Positions 9,592 through 17,883 of a stretch of DNA of 64,000 nt are shown here, piece by piece. A program made the translations under genes and the position numbers. Source of the DNA: Marinomonas hwangdonensis (GTDB lineage: Bacteria; Pseudomonadota; Gammaproteobacteria; Pseudomonadales; Marinomonadaceae); NCBI RefSeq assembly GCF_003721245.1, contig NZ_RIZG01000010.1, forward strand, positions 1-64,000, read 5' to 3'. A model generated the notes under the pieces. That model did not search any database and had not been told where the DNA came from. It worked only from the letters and a program-made list of their open reading frames with translations. The stretch's first letter is position 1. Each line of letters opens with the position of its first letter.

Positions 9592-10682
9592 GTGACCTGC
9601 AGCCTGTTGAACATTTTGCGCCGCGTGTTTTGGCTTGGTTTGACCAACACGGGCGTAAAAGCTTGCCGTGGCAAGAAGACAAAACCCCGTATCGCGTGTG
9701 GATTTCTGAGATCATGTTGCAGCAAACCCAAGTGACGACGGTCATTCCTTATTACCACAAATTCATGGCCTCGTTTCCCACGGTAGAGGCCCTAGCGGCG
9801 GCGGAACAAGACGACGTACTCGCCCATTGGAGTGGACTTGGCTACTACACTCGGGCGCGCAACATGCACAAAGCCGCCAAGATGCTAGTAGAAGAATTCG
9901 ACAGCGAATTCCCTGCCACCGTTGAAGGCGTGTGTGAACTGCCTGGCATTGGCCGTTCTACCGCGGCGGCCATTTTGTCGATTTCTCGTGGCGTGCAAGC
10001 CGCCATACTGGACGGAAACGTCAAACGCGTGCTGGCGCGTTTTCACGCCGTACCAACCTGGCCTGGGGAGAGAAAAACCGAAAACGCGCTTTGGGAGCTG
10101 GCCGAACACTACATGCCCAGCGACCGCTGCGGCGACTACACCCAAGCCATGATGGACCTTGGTGCCACCTTATGCACCCGCGCCAAACCACAATGCTTAC
10201 TCTGTCCGCTGGAAAGAGACTGCCAAGGTCGACTCACTCAAGACCCAACCCAGTTCCCCATCCGTAAGCCCAAAAAAGCCGCCAAGCCAGAAAAAAGCCT
10301 ACAGCTTCTGGTAATGATCAACCCAGAGCAAAAAATACTGCTCGAAAAACGCCCCTCAACTGGCATCTGGGGAGGGCTGTGGAGCCTGCCAGAACTGGCT
10401 TCAGAAGAATCCATCGTGTTGCACACAGAGCAACGCTTTGCCACACAAGTCACCCATGTCATTCCTCTGTCATCTTTTCGTCATACCTTTAGTCACTATC
10501 ATTTGGACATTTGCCCAAGCCAAGTCCACATCAGCCGCAGCGATAGCGTGATGGAAGAGGGCAAATACCAATGGTTTAACCACCAAGACGCCATGACCCA
10601 AGGCCTGCCCGCCCCGGTCAGACTCATCTTGGAACAGGTGAAAACCGACCAAAACACCAAAAGCGAAAGAGAGCACACATGA
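9588..10682 (+). CDS. mutY: Adenine DNA glycosylase MutY
   Basis: A 364-residue DNA repair enzyme that removes adenine mispaired with 8-oxoguanine. The HhH-GPD core includes catalytic Glu41 (EIMLQQTQV), the LPGIGRSTAAAI hairpin and catalytic Asp142 (LDGNVKRV). The four iron-sulfur cysteines are C196, C203, C206 and C212 with the usual 6-2-5 spacing. The C-terminal third is the NUDIX-like 8-oxoG recognition domain. Start and stop overlap asmA and chrA as ATGA on each side, so the three genes are translationally coupled. Confidence 0.96.
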   Translation: MSDLQPVEHFAPRVLAWFDQHGRKSLPWQEDKTPYRVWISEIMLQQTQVTTVIPYYHKFMASFPTVEALAAAEQDDVLAHWSGLGYYTRARNMHKAAKMLVEEFDSEFPATVEGVCELPGIGRSTAAAILSISRGVQAAILDGNVKRVLARFHAVPTWPGERKTENALWELAEHYMPSDRCGDYTQAMMDLGATLCTRAKPQCLLCPLERDCQGRLTQDPTQFPIRKPKKAAKPEKSLQLLVMINPEQKILLEKRPSTGIWGGLWSLPELASEESIVLHTEQRFATQVTHVIPLSSFRHTFSHYHLDICPSQVHISRSDSVMEEGKYQWFNHQDAMTQGLPAPVRLILEQVKTDQNTKSEREHT

Positions 10683-11842
10683 CAGCAAGGTCTCGTACAT
10701 CACGGATTTTTGACGTATTCACCACATTCTTCATGCTTGGCTTCACCAGCTTTGGCGGCCCCGCGGCGCACCTTGGCTACTTCAACCAGACCTTCATCAA
10801 GCAAAAAAAATGGGCCGACGAAACCCAGTACGCCCAATGGGTCGCCCTTAGTCAAATCGTCCCCGGTCCAGGATCCAGCCAAGTAGGCTTTGCCCTAGGT
10901 TACCACCGGGCGGGTCTCGCAGGGGGCATAGCCGCCTTTATCGGCTTCACCTTGCCTTCCTTCATCATCATGGTACTGCTCGCTCAATTTGGCAGCCACT
11001 GGCAAGACAACAGTCTCTTTACCAACGTTATTCATAGCCTAAAACTGCTGGCCGTCGTCATAGTCGCAGACGCCTGCATCAGCATGTGGTCATCGTTTTG
11101 CCGCCGCCGCGTCATGGCCACCATCGCCATACTCAGCGCCGGCGTGTTGGTGGTTTTCTCCCACCACTTCGCCAGCTTACTCGTTCTGTTTAGCGCCGCC
11201 CTTGTAGGCGCCTTTATTCCCGCTGGCACCATCACTCAACATGCACCACTGCCAAGCGTATCAATAGGGCGAGCCTGCTTTATTCTCGCCTTACTCCTCT
11301 TCATCGCCAGCTTCGCCTTTGACACTGGGCTGATTGGCCTATTTGCCGACTTCTACCAAGCCGGCGCCCTCGTCTTTGGCGGAGGGCACGTTGTCCTGCC
11401 CATGCTCGCCAGCATCGCCTCAGACAGCATCAACGACAACAGCCTGCTTGTTGGCTACGCCGCCGCCCAAGCCGTCCCCGGCCCCATGTTCACCATGGCC
11501 AGCTTTCTTGGTGCCAGCGTCACACCACACGACAGCAACCCCTGGCTCTGGGCCGGCATCGCCACCCTCGCCATCTTCTCATCCGGCCTACTGCTCATGC
11601 TCAGCGCCCAAAACGCCTGGCAAACCCTCGCCAACCACCCACGCGCCCACACCATCATCCAAAGCCTCAACGCCAGCGTCGTCGGCATCCTCATCGCCGC
11701 TCTATACCACCCCATCGCCACCAGCAGTATCACCAATCTATGGGACATCGCCCTCGTCACCGCAGGCTTCCTATGGCTAAAATACCAACGCCCCCCCATC
11801 CTCATACTCATCACAGCCACTGTATTAACCGGACTACTTTAA
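10679..11842 (+). CDS. chrA: Chromate transporter ChrA
   Basis: A 387-residue two-domain CHR-family membrane protein. Each half carries the family signature: GFTSFGGPAAHLGYF and GPGSSQVG in the first; FGGGHVVLPML and QAVPGPMF in the second. Family members export chromate by proton-driven antiport. The start overlaps mutY by ATGA. Placement behind mutY may reflect shared protection from oxidative damage, but this is inference. It converges on yjbH, and a REP-like repeat and a stem-loop fill the gap. Confidence 0.92.
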   Translation: MTARSRTSRIFDVFTTFFMLGFTSFGGPAAHLGYFNQTFIKQKKWADETQYAQWVALSQIVPGPGSSQVGFALGYHRAGLAGGIAAFIGFTLPSFIIMVLLAQFGSHWQDNSLFTNVIHSLKLLAVVIVADACISMWSSFCRRRVMATIAILSAGVLVVFSHHFASLLVLFSAALVGAFIPAGTITQHAPLPSVSIGRACFILALLLFIASFAFDTGLIGLFADFYQAGALVFGGGHVVLPMLASIASDSINDNSLLVGYAAAQAVPGPMFTMASFLGASVTPHDSNPWLWAGIATLAIFSSGLLLMLSAQNAWQTLANHPRAHTIIQSLNASVVGILIAALYHPIATSSITNLWDIALVTAGFLWLKYQRPPILILITATVLTGLL

Positions 11843-11859
11843 CCCCATGAATCAAAAAC

Positions 11860-11916
11860 GTAGGTCAGACTTGTAGGTCAGACTTGTAGGTCAGATTAGC
11901 CGAGGCACGAGGCGTG
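11860..11916 (+). repeat. REP-like element, copy 1
   Basis: GTAGGTCAGACTT occurs twice in tandem, then GTAGGTCAGATTAGCC followed by a CGAGGCACGAGGCGTG half. This copy lacks the closing ATCTGACG arm seen in other copies (21.5, 26.2, 26.3, 45.7 and 45.8 kb). Such palindromes resemble gammaproteobacterial REPs spread by RAYT transposases. No RAYT gene is in the window. Confidence 0.8.
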
Positions 11917-11927
11917 TGGGTTGAGTT

Positions 11928-11952
11928 CCACCAACCGGGGTTCGGTTGGTGG
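11928..11952. terminator. Stem-loop between converging chrA and yjbH
   Basis: A perfect 9-bp stem CCACCAACC / GGTTGGTGG with a 7-base loop lies 5 bases past the yjbH stop and 86 bases past the chrA stop. On the plus strand it is followed by a T-rich but interrupted stretch. It could end transcription from either side. Confidence 0.5.
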
Positions 11953-11957
11953 TGGGG

Positions 11958-14210
11958 TTATTTGTTTTGGTTGGGTCGTTGGTACCAGGGGGAGACCATG
12001 TCGGTGATGCCGAAGAGGTTGTTTTGTCTGCCGAGCATTTGGCCGCCGTCGCGGGTGATGGGTTGCCAGTTGAAGTTGCCGCGGCTGTTGGTGGGTTTGA
12101 GAGAGAGTGTGTCAAACGGGATAGACAAGTAAAAGCCTTTGGTGAAGCTGCCTTCGCCGAAGTCTTCTGCAGACATGTTGGTTCGGCTGGCATAGGCGCC
12201 GACAATCACGCCGCTGTCGTATTGTTTGGAGAAGTCAAAGCGAGCGCCAACATCGGCCGCTAGGAATTTGCCTACGTCCAATCGAAACTGGGTATTGGCC
12301 AAGAATTCCCACTGGGGTTGGTAGTAAAAAGACAAGTGCCCTGTGGTGCCTTTGGCGAGTACTCTTGTGTTAGCGGCATAGGCGTTTTCATCGCCAAACA
12401 CGCCAAAGACCGATTCAGGATCACGTTGGGAAATAGCGTTCACATCGGCACCTATGGCCCAGTTTGAATTGGGTTGGCGGTAGAGAATTTCGGTACCCAC
12501 CCCAGCAAACATGGTTTCTAAATAGCCACCGTAAACCTGCTGATACCAATTCTGCCCGTAGCGATTAAACCAAGTGAGTTGCAAGGTGTTCATATAAGCG
12601 TCATTGTCGCGGACATAAGCACGCACCAAGGTGCGGACACGGTAGTTAGAAGTGCCATCACTCGGGATACTAAACTTGAGTTTGTCATAGTTGTCCACCA
12701 AGTTAATAGCCAGTGAGCTGGACAATTCAAGGTTGCGGTTGAACCAATAAGAGCCACCGCCGGTTAAACTTAAACTGTAAAGATAAAAACTTTCAGGGCC
12801 GCCAAACGATTGGTTTAAGTGTGGTTTAAAGCCATAGCTTAAGGCTTTAAAGTCATCGTATAGAGGCTGAGTGTTATCCACACCAAAGGGCGTGATTTCT
12901 AACGGTGCGTCGGTGACGGCATCCTGAATAGAGGGATTAAAATAAGTCACGTCGGCGATATCGCGATAGCCCTGTGCATCTATGGTGCTGGCTTTGACCG
13001 GAATATTTTTAGATTGTTCGACAATGGTATAGCGCGATACCTCGGTGGGGAGGTTATTCGCCAACACAGCGGCGGCTTTTTCCAAGGCAATATCGCGATC
13101 ACGGTATTTACTTTGCTGCGTTACCAGCGTCACCGTATCCCCTTGTTGATAAACCGTGTCGGTTTTATAGCCCGCAATCTGGTTTAAATCGGCATCGACT
13201 TTTTGCCAGTCAACCGCATCCAATGTGGTAGCTTGGTCTGTGCCCATAGTAGGTACTGGGTCATCAATCCAAGGGGTATAAATGGTGTTAAAGTTGGTGG
13301 AAAAATTAAAGCCCAACGCCACAGTAGTGCCACGCTGATAGCTCAAACGCACATCCATGCCGTCGGTCAGGGCGTACAAAAGCCCAAAGTTAAAAGGTGA
13401 GCGAGGGGTCATGTCCACGCCGCCACGGGTAACCGGAAAGTCTTGGCTATAATCGTTGCCGTCGTATTCCAGTTTTAAGCGTAATGGTTCGAAAGGCGTT
13501 TGATATTCGATACCACCAAATAAAGAGGTCCTGCCAGTAAACCAGCGGTTATAATCAATCGAGCCACCGTTGTCACTAAATCCTGAAATACGATTACAAA
13601 ACCGATCCGCCGCAGTGCACAAGGGATTGCTGATGTTGCCGCGGGTACCGAAATACCCCCAGCCTAAGCCTAGAGTAAAATCAAATTGTCCAAAACCATC
13701 GGTGGCCAGATGTTTGGTGGCGGCAATGTATTCACCATCAAATAAGCCTGTGCCCCCTAAATCTTGCAACCCTACTGACACTTCCGGTCGCCAGTGGTTT
13801 TCTGTCCATAGTCTTAATTTCGCATCAATGCCTTTATCGGCCAGTTTGGTATCACCACTAAATTCTTCTCGTTCGCTGTAAAGCACGTCTTCCACTTGGG
13901 TGTAACGCAAAGTGGTTTCCAGCCAAGGCATGAGCTGCAAAGACACGGTGTAAAATTGATATTCAGGACTGGTATTGTAACCAAAGCTAAATTGACCTTC
14001 TGCTGCTACACGGCCGGTAGGCATTTGCAGTAAGCCGACCCCACCGAGGTTTCTTTGTGACGGTGAGAGTTGAGGGCCTTGAAAAGGCAGTGCAAAATAC
14101 GCCTTGCCCTTTGCATCAGGGTTAGCTCCCGTCTCAGCGAGCAGTACGCCGCTAAGTAAAACGCCACAGCCAGTAACAAAAGGGATCATCAGTAAACGAT
14201 TAAACGACAT
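11958..14210 (-). CDS. yjbH: YjbH/GfcD-like outer-membrane exopolysaccharide protein
   Basis: A 750-residue protein with an N-terminal signal sequence (hydrophobic up to about residue 25). The rest is rich in alternating aromatic/polar strands typical of outer-membrane beta proteins. Its length and early motif (LGGVGLLQMPTGRV) match the YjbH/GfcD/WbfB family, which works with GfcB and GfcC in group 4 capsule or exopolysaccharide export. It starts directly on the fused gfcBC stop as TAATG with GGAG before it, so the two are translationally coupled. A stem-loop follows its stop. Confidence 0.88.
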   Translation of the reverse strand: MSFNRLLMIPFVTGCGVLLSGVLLAETGANPDAKGKAYFALPFQGPQLSPSQRNLGGVGLLQMPTGRVAAEGQFSFGYNTSPEYQFYTVSLQLMPWLETTLRYTQVEDVLYSEREEFSGDTKLADKGIDAKLRLWTENHWRPEVSVGLQDLGGTGLFDGEYIAATKHLATDGFGQFDFTLGLGWGYFGTRGNISNPLCTAADRFCNRISGFSDNGGSIDYNRWFTGRTSLFGGIEYQTPFEPLRLKLEYDGNDYSQDFPVTRGGVDMTPRSPFNFGLLYALTDGMDVRLSYQRGTTVALGFNFSTNFNTIYTPWIDDPVPTMGTDQATTLDAVDWQKVDADLNQIAGYKTDTVYQQGDTVTLVTQQSKYRDRDIALEKAAAVLANNLPTEVSRYTIVEQSKNIPVKASTIDAQGYRDIADVTYFNPSIQDAVTDAPLEITPFGVDNTQPLYDDFKALSYGFKPHLNQSFGGPESFYLYSLSLTGGGSYWFNRNLELSSSLAINLVDNYDKLKFSIPSDGTSNYRVRTLVRAYVRDNDAYMNTLQLTWFNRYGQNWYQQVYGGYLETMFAGVGTEILYRQPNSNWAIGADVNAISQRDPESVFGVFGDENAYAANTRVLAKGTTGHLSFYYQPQWEFLANTQFRLDVGKFLAADVGARFDFSKQYDSGVIVGAYASRTNMSAEDFGEGSFTKGFYLSIPFDTLSLKPTNSRGNFNWQPITRDGGQMLGRQNNLFGITDMVSPWYQRPNQNK

Positions 14211-15628
14211 TACAGCTCCAAACGAAAAGCAAGCAGTTGAGCGATATTGGCATTCAAATCGCGATACGCATGGGGAAGGTCTTCCAAGCCAACAAAGACC
14301 ATGGCGCCTGGGCTAAGATAATAACGCGTATCTCGCCATTGCAAATCCGTGACGGGATAAACGCGACGATCTGCTTGAATCACCCATGCCGTATGCATAG
14401 GTGGTAAATTCGTGTCGGAAGCCGTATCTCGAGTCAACTCAGCCAAATACTTCGACACATGAAAATCCGCTCGGCTTGGTAACACCACAAGGTCTTCTTT
14501 TAACGGGTGTAAGACTCGAATATGGTCAGGGCGCGCTGGCAGCGACAGCCAATAGTCACCGTTAAGCAAGGGATCAAGCCTAGGGTTGACACGAACCTGC
14601 ACCAGATTATGAGAAATATCTTCATGGTATGCAAAACGCATCGTTATAAGGTGTTTGGCGAGCGTATTAGCCGCTGGTGTATTAAGGTTTTCCAATTGTT
14701 TGATCACTTGCTCTTTTTGCTGGTCAACTAGGGACTGTTTACTCAAATCCACCAAGGCCGTGCCAAGTGAATAGGGGATATCGTTCAAAGTCCAAAACGC
14801 CGTTTGTCGATGGGCGTCTTGCAAGGCAAGGGAAAAGCGCCCTCCTTCGGGCAACAATAGCTGTTTACCCATAAAACGCTCGGTGTCGGAGGGCGGAGCG
14901 GCCATAGGCGCTGGCTCAACAAAAGGACGCACAGCCTGCATTTCCACCCGATCCATATTAGGCCCCAAATACTGGATGCTTTTAATAATGTACGAAGGCA
15001 CCGTATCGGTGGCGGGTACGCGCCAAAAATGATTGGTGAACTGGGCGTCTAACTGATCAAAGGTAACTGTCTCAGTAAAGTGTTCCACTTCCTCACGCCA
15101 TAAATCGGTTATTAGCGTTTCCCATCCGAGCGAACGTGTTTCCACGGTCGCGGTAAAACCATATCGATATCCGGGTGACCAGTCATAGGTAACCTTTAGC
15201 GGAGAGTCTAACGTATCGCCGGGAAGCGGTAAGTTTCTCGCTATAGAGGAATGCGCCAGCCCTGCCAAATTATTGGTATCAAAGCCATTGGTCTGCACAA
15301 TGCGCCCATGTTGGGTGACTATGCTGCCAGAGTCTTTGGCGAGCCAGGTGAGCTGATGGGGGGCGCTTTTGTCGTATTGATCCGCAAAGGCCAGCACCAC
15401 AAAAATCGGCTTGTTGTCATTAATGGTGACTAAGCTGCTAGCGTAAGGAATAGAGGCAATGTATTCCGGCGAGACATTCGCGCCCTTGCTCAATTCCGCA
15501 GCGGCTTTAAAGGAGTCGGTAAAACTTTTAAAGTTGGATGAACAGCCTGAAAGGATGAATAAAAAAACACTCGCGCTAAACAAACACACACAACGAGAGA
15601 AAGAAAAAGAAGAAAAAAAGACAGGCAT
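14210..15628 (-). CDS. Fused GfcB (YjbF) lipoprotein and GfcC (YjbG) capsule protein
   Basis: About 472 residues. A lipoprotein signal ends in ILSGC with the lipid-bearing Cys at residue 29, placing it in the periplasm on a membrane. Residues up to about 220 resemble GfcB/YjbF (group 4 capsule lipoprotein, with SLGWETLITDLW and FWRVPATD segments). From about 250 to the end the sequence resembles GfcC/YjbG (LPEGGRFSLALQDA, VRVNPRLDPLLNGDYWLSLP). In E. coli these are two separate genes. The ATG at 15628 is preferred over an in-frame TTG at 15643, but neither has a clear ribosome binding site. It lies between gfcA-like and yjbH genes, as in E. coli gfcABCD and yjbEFGH. Domain borders are estimated by eye. 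Confidence 0.75.
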   Translation of the reverse strand: MPVFFSSFSFSRCVCLFSASVFLFILSGCSSNFKSFTDSFKAAAELSKGANVSPEYIASIPYASSLVTINDNKPIFVVLAFADQYDKSAPHQLTWLAKDSGSIVTQHGRIVQTNGFDTNNLAGLAHSSIARNLPLPGDTLDSPLKVTYDWSPGYRYGFTATVETRSLGWETLITDLWREEVEHFTETVTFDQLDAQFTNHFWRVPATDTVPSYIIKSIQYLGPNMDRVEMQAVRPFVEPAPMAAPPSDTERFMGKQLLLPEGGRFSLALQDAHRQTAFWTLNDIPYSLGTALVDLSKQSLVDQQKEQVIKQLENLNTPAANTLAKHLITMRFAYHEDISHNLVQVRVNPRLDPLLNGDYWLSLPARPDHIRVLHPLKEDLVVLPSRADFHVSKYLAELTRDTASDTNLPPMHTAWVIQADRRVYPVTDLQWRDTRYYLSPGAMVFVGLEDLPHAYRDLNANIAQLLAFRLEL

Positions 15629-15642
15629 GAGAAAGACCAGCA

Positions 15643-15681
15643 AATAAAACGAAAAAATCGCCTGATGAAAGCATCAGGCGA
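15643..15681 (-). terminator. Terminator or attenuator between gfcA-like and gfcBC
   Basis: A perfect 10-bp stem TCGCCTGATG / CATCAGGCGA (15658-15681, four-base loop) is followed on the minus strand by TTTTTTCG and more T. It begins 9 bases after the gfcA-like stop and ends before the gfcBC start. It should cut or damp transcription into the downstream gfc genes. Confidence 0.8.
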
Positions 15682-15690
15682 TTCGGGGTA

Positions 15691-16155
15691 TTAATTGGTG
15701 TTCGTAGTAACAGAAACCGCAGGAGCGACGTTATCTTGGGCTGTTGCAGCCACCGCGCCTGCAATAGCAGTTGATGCTACCGCTGCTGTGGTAGCCGCTA
15801 CTGTGCCAGCGGCTGTAGCCGCTGCCGTGGTGGCACCTGCTGCTGCGCTGGTTGTAGCCGCTGTTGTCGTTGCAGCAGTTGTTGTCGCCGCACCGGTTGT
15901 AGCCGCGCCAGTTGTTGCCGCACCGGTCGTTGCGCCAGTGGTAGCACCTGTCGCCGCGCCAGAAGTCGCGCCTGTGGTAGCACCCGTTGTTGCACCTGAA
16001 GTAGCCCCGGTTGCTGTACCCGAAGTCGCACCAGTAGTCGTACCTGTTGCGGTACCTGTCGTACCAGATGCAGAACCTGTTGCTGAAGTCGTCTCAGCGT
16101 AGGCATGGCTAGCTAGGCCAAGCGCTACGATAGTCGCGATCGTCGTAAGTTTCAT
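15691..16155 (-). CDS. Low-complexity Ala/Thr/Gly-rich secreted protein, GfcA/YjbE-like
   Basis: A 154-residue protein with a clear signal peptide (MKLTTIATIVALGLASHAYA, cleavage before ETT). The mature part is almost entirely Ala, Thr, Gly and Ser in short 4-5 residue repeats (GATTGAT, GAATT, AATTT), ending with a less repetitive ~40 residue tail. Position and composition match the small Thr/Ala-rich first genes of E. coli gfcABCDE (gfcA) and yjbEFGH (yjbE). Their function is not settled. AAGGA lies 6-7 bases before the start. A strong terminator follows directly. Repeats make alignment to any family unreliable, so the assignment is mostly by position. Confidence 0.7.
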   Translation of the reverse strand: MKLTTIATIVALGLASHAYAETTSATGSASGTTGTATGTTTGATSGTATGATSGATTGATTGATSGAATGATTGATTGAATTGAATTGAATTTAATTTAATTSAAAGATTAAATAAGTVAATTAAVASTAIAGAVAATAQDNVAPAVSVTTNTN

Positions 16156-16173
16156 AATATTTCCTTATCATTT

Positions 16174-16203
16174 AAACATCGATGTTTGAAGAACACTCTT
16201 CAA
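16174..16203. promoter_or_regulatory. Paired palindromes in the gfc/wzi divergent region
   Basis: AAACATCGATGTTT (16174-16187) is a perfect 14-bp palindrome, partly overlapping a second inverted repeat TTGAAGA / TCTTCAA (16186-16203). Both lie 19-48 bases before the gfcA-like start, in its leader or promoter. The 296-base divergent space should hold promoters for both directions; no clear -35/-10 pair was recognised for the rightward genes. Confidence 0.35.
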
Positions 16204-16451
16204 TACTGATTCTAAATTAAGAGCTCAATGAATGTAAGCGTGAAGGCTTGCTTTTTTGTGAATTTTTTGCTCAGTTTTGATGTCGGTTAAGGGCTTTTCT
16301 GACGAGGTAAATGGCAGTCGAAGTCTTTTTTCAGCTCTTATATAAGGCATAGGGAATAGGTGAAAAGAGCAAAAGAGACTTTATTTTTTGCCCTAATTCG
16401 TACACTATGTGCGGCATATTTAAGATGTACATAAAGGAATGTGAGTCATCA

Positions 16452-17780
16452 ATGCCTCTAATGAAACGAACCACGACCTCTCAAGCTTTTGTCGGTACCT
16501 CTTTTCCGTATCTTAAAACCGGCCTAGCGGCCGTTCTGATGTCGCCTATGGCGGGCATGGCTTCCCCGTGGCTAGAAGCCAGCGATCCTTTTTTGCGCTC
16601 CTCTTTAGTGCTGTTGTCAGATTCTGGGCAATTATCCGCACCCATTAATCAGTACCCCTTGCGTTGGTCGGCTTTCGCCGACGATTTGGTTTTTTTGGGT
16701 CGCAGTAACGATCACAGAGCCATTGCCAACCAAGAGTTGTCCCACTCGTTAAACAACGCCAAACTCAACCGTGGTAATCGCCGCTTAGGGTTGTTAGGCA
16801 GCTCAAGGGCCGCAACGCCCCACGGCTACGGTCAGTTTAACGACGACAAGAAAGGCCTTTATACCCATTACGAACAGCTTAATCACGATTTTTCCTACCG
16901 TATTTCAGCGCAATACCGAGAATACCAAGGTAATACAGACGTACGTTGGGAAGACAGCTACCTTGCTTACAACGCAGGGCCATGGTTGTGGTCGATTGGC
17001 GATCTTGACCGCTGGTGGGGGCCGGGTTGGCAGCATAATCTGACCTTGGGATCTTACGCCAAAGCGGCACCCGATGTGAGTGTCAGCTACCTAGGGCAGC
17101 ACTCAAGCCTGGGTATGTGGAGTATAGAAAGTCTTGTAGCGTCACCTAGTAACAACCAAGTAGACTACCACAGCGCCACCCGCTTTGTGGCCAAACCCTT
17201 TAAACGCGTTGAATATGGTTTGACGTATCAGATGTGGCTCGCGGCTCAAGACAGTGCGTCAAACGACGATCAAATCACCCTAGACGGTAAGTTGACCTTG
17301 CCAGCAATAGACGATTTTTACCACAGTGTGTACTTAGAAGCCGCTTCCACCGCAAAAAACACTGAGTTAGGGGCGTGGATGTTAGGTTGGACAGGGGCCT
17401 TCCCCGTAGGCGACAGCAGCGTGCGCTTGATACTTGAAACCCAACAAACCACAGCGGATCACAGCAAGACGCCATGGTCTGTTGGTGCCTATCCTTCTAT
17501 GACAGACGGCGTATCAAACACCAGCTACTTGTTAGAAAACAGTCAGTCTATTGCCGTACACTGGCAGCGCAGCAACGACCACAAGCTCGGCGCAAGTCAC
17601 CAGACATCGACTCAAAACCAAACAGACTACGACCTAACGCAATTAACCTATCGTTTCCCTGCATTAGCGGGCATGGTGCATTTTGGGGCCAGTTATCAAA
17701 GGTCCCACAATCAGCAACATCAAAATGCAACAAACAACAGCCAAACTGCGATATGGTCAGGTTACGAGTTCCGCTTCTGA
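16452..17780 (+). CDS. Capsule assembly Wzi family outer-membrane protein
   Basis: About 442 residues. The N-terminal part carries a hydrophobic export-like stretch ending near MAGMASPW, followed by the Wzi-type opening (DPFLRSSLVLLSDSG, then INQYPLRW). The rest has beta-barrel-like alternation. Wzi proteins are outer-membrane lectins that tether capsule to the cell surface. I chose the ATG at 16452; an in-frame ATG at 16407 adds 15 unlikely residues and another start at 16461 is possible. The ribosome binding site is weak (AAGGA, 13 bases off). It opens the rightward export genes, 103 bases before the SLBB protein gene. Confidence 0.8.
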   Translation: MPLMKRTTTSQAFVGTSFPYLKTGLAAVLMSPMAGMASPWLEASDPFLRSSLVLLSDSGQLSAPINQYPLRWSAFADDLVFLGRSNDHRAIANQELSHSLNNAKLNRGNRRLGLLGSSRAATPHGYGQFNDDKKGLYTHYEQLNHDFSYRISAQYREYQGNTDVRWEDSYLAYNAGPWLWSIGDLDRWWGPGWQHNLTLGSYAKAAPDVSVSYLGQHSSLGMWSIESLVASPSNNQVDYHSATRFVAKPFKRVEYGLTYQMWLAAQDSASNDDQITLDGKLTLPAIDDFYHSVYLEAASTAKNTELGAWMLGWTGAFPVGDSSVRLILETQQTTADHSKTPWSVGAYPSMTDGVSNTSYLLENSQSIAVHWQRSNDHKLGASHQTSTQNQTDYDLTQLTYRFPALAGMVHFGASYQRSHNQQHQNATNNSQTAIWSGYEFRF

Positions 17781-17883
17781 TAAAGGCGCGGGCATTTAGC
17801 AGAACAGTAAAACAGCAGAGCAGTAAAATAACAGAGCACTTGATACCTAACGGATTTCCTTTTGACAAACAAAGACCAACACG

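Noticed and set aside
11334-11780. Plus-strand frame inside chrA rich in Pro, Ser and Thr
   Set aside because: Frame-shifted shadow of the chromate transporter, which is complete in its own frame.
15695-16102. Long plus-strand frame over the gfcA-like gene
   Set aside because: Repetitive GCN/ACN codons keep other frames open; the minus-strand frame has a signal peptide, ribosome binding site and terminator.
15691-16155. Ala/Thr-rich repeats as an ice-binding or antifreeze protein
   Set aside because: Some composition similarity to alanine-rich antifreeze peptides, but the regular 11-residue Thr spacing is not seen and the operon position points to gfcA/yjbE.
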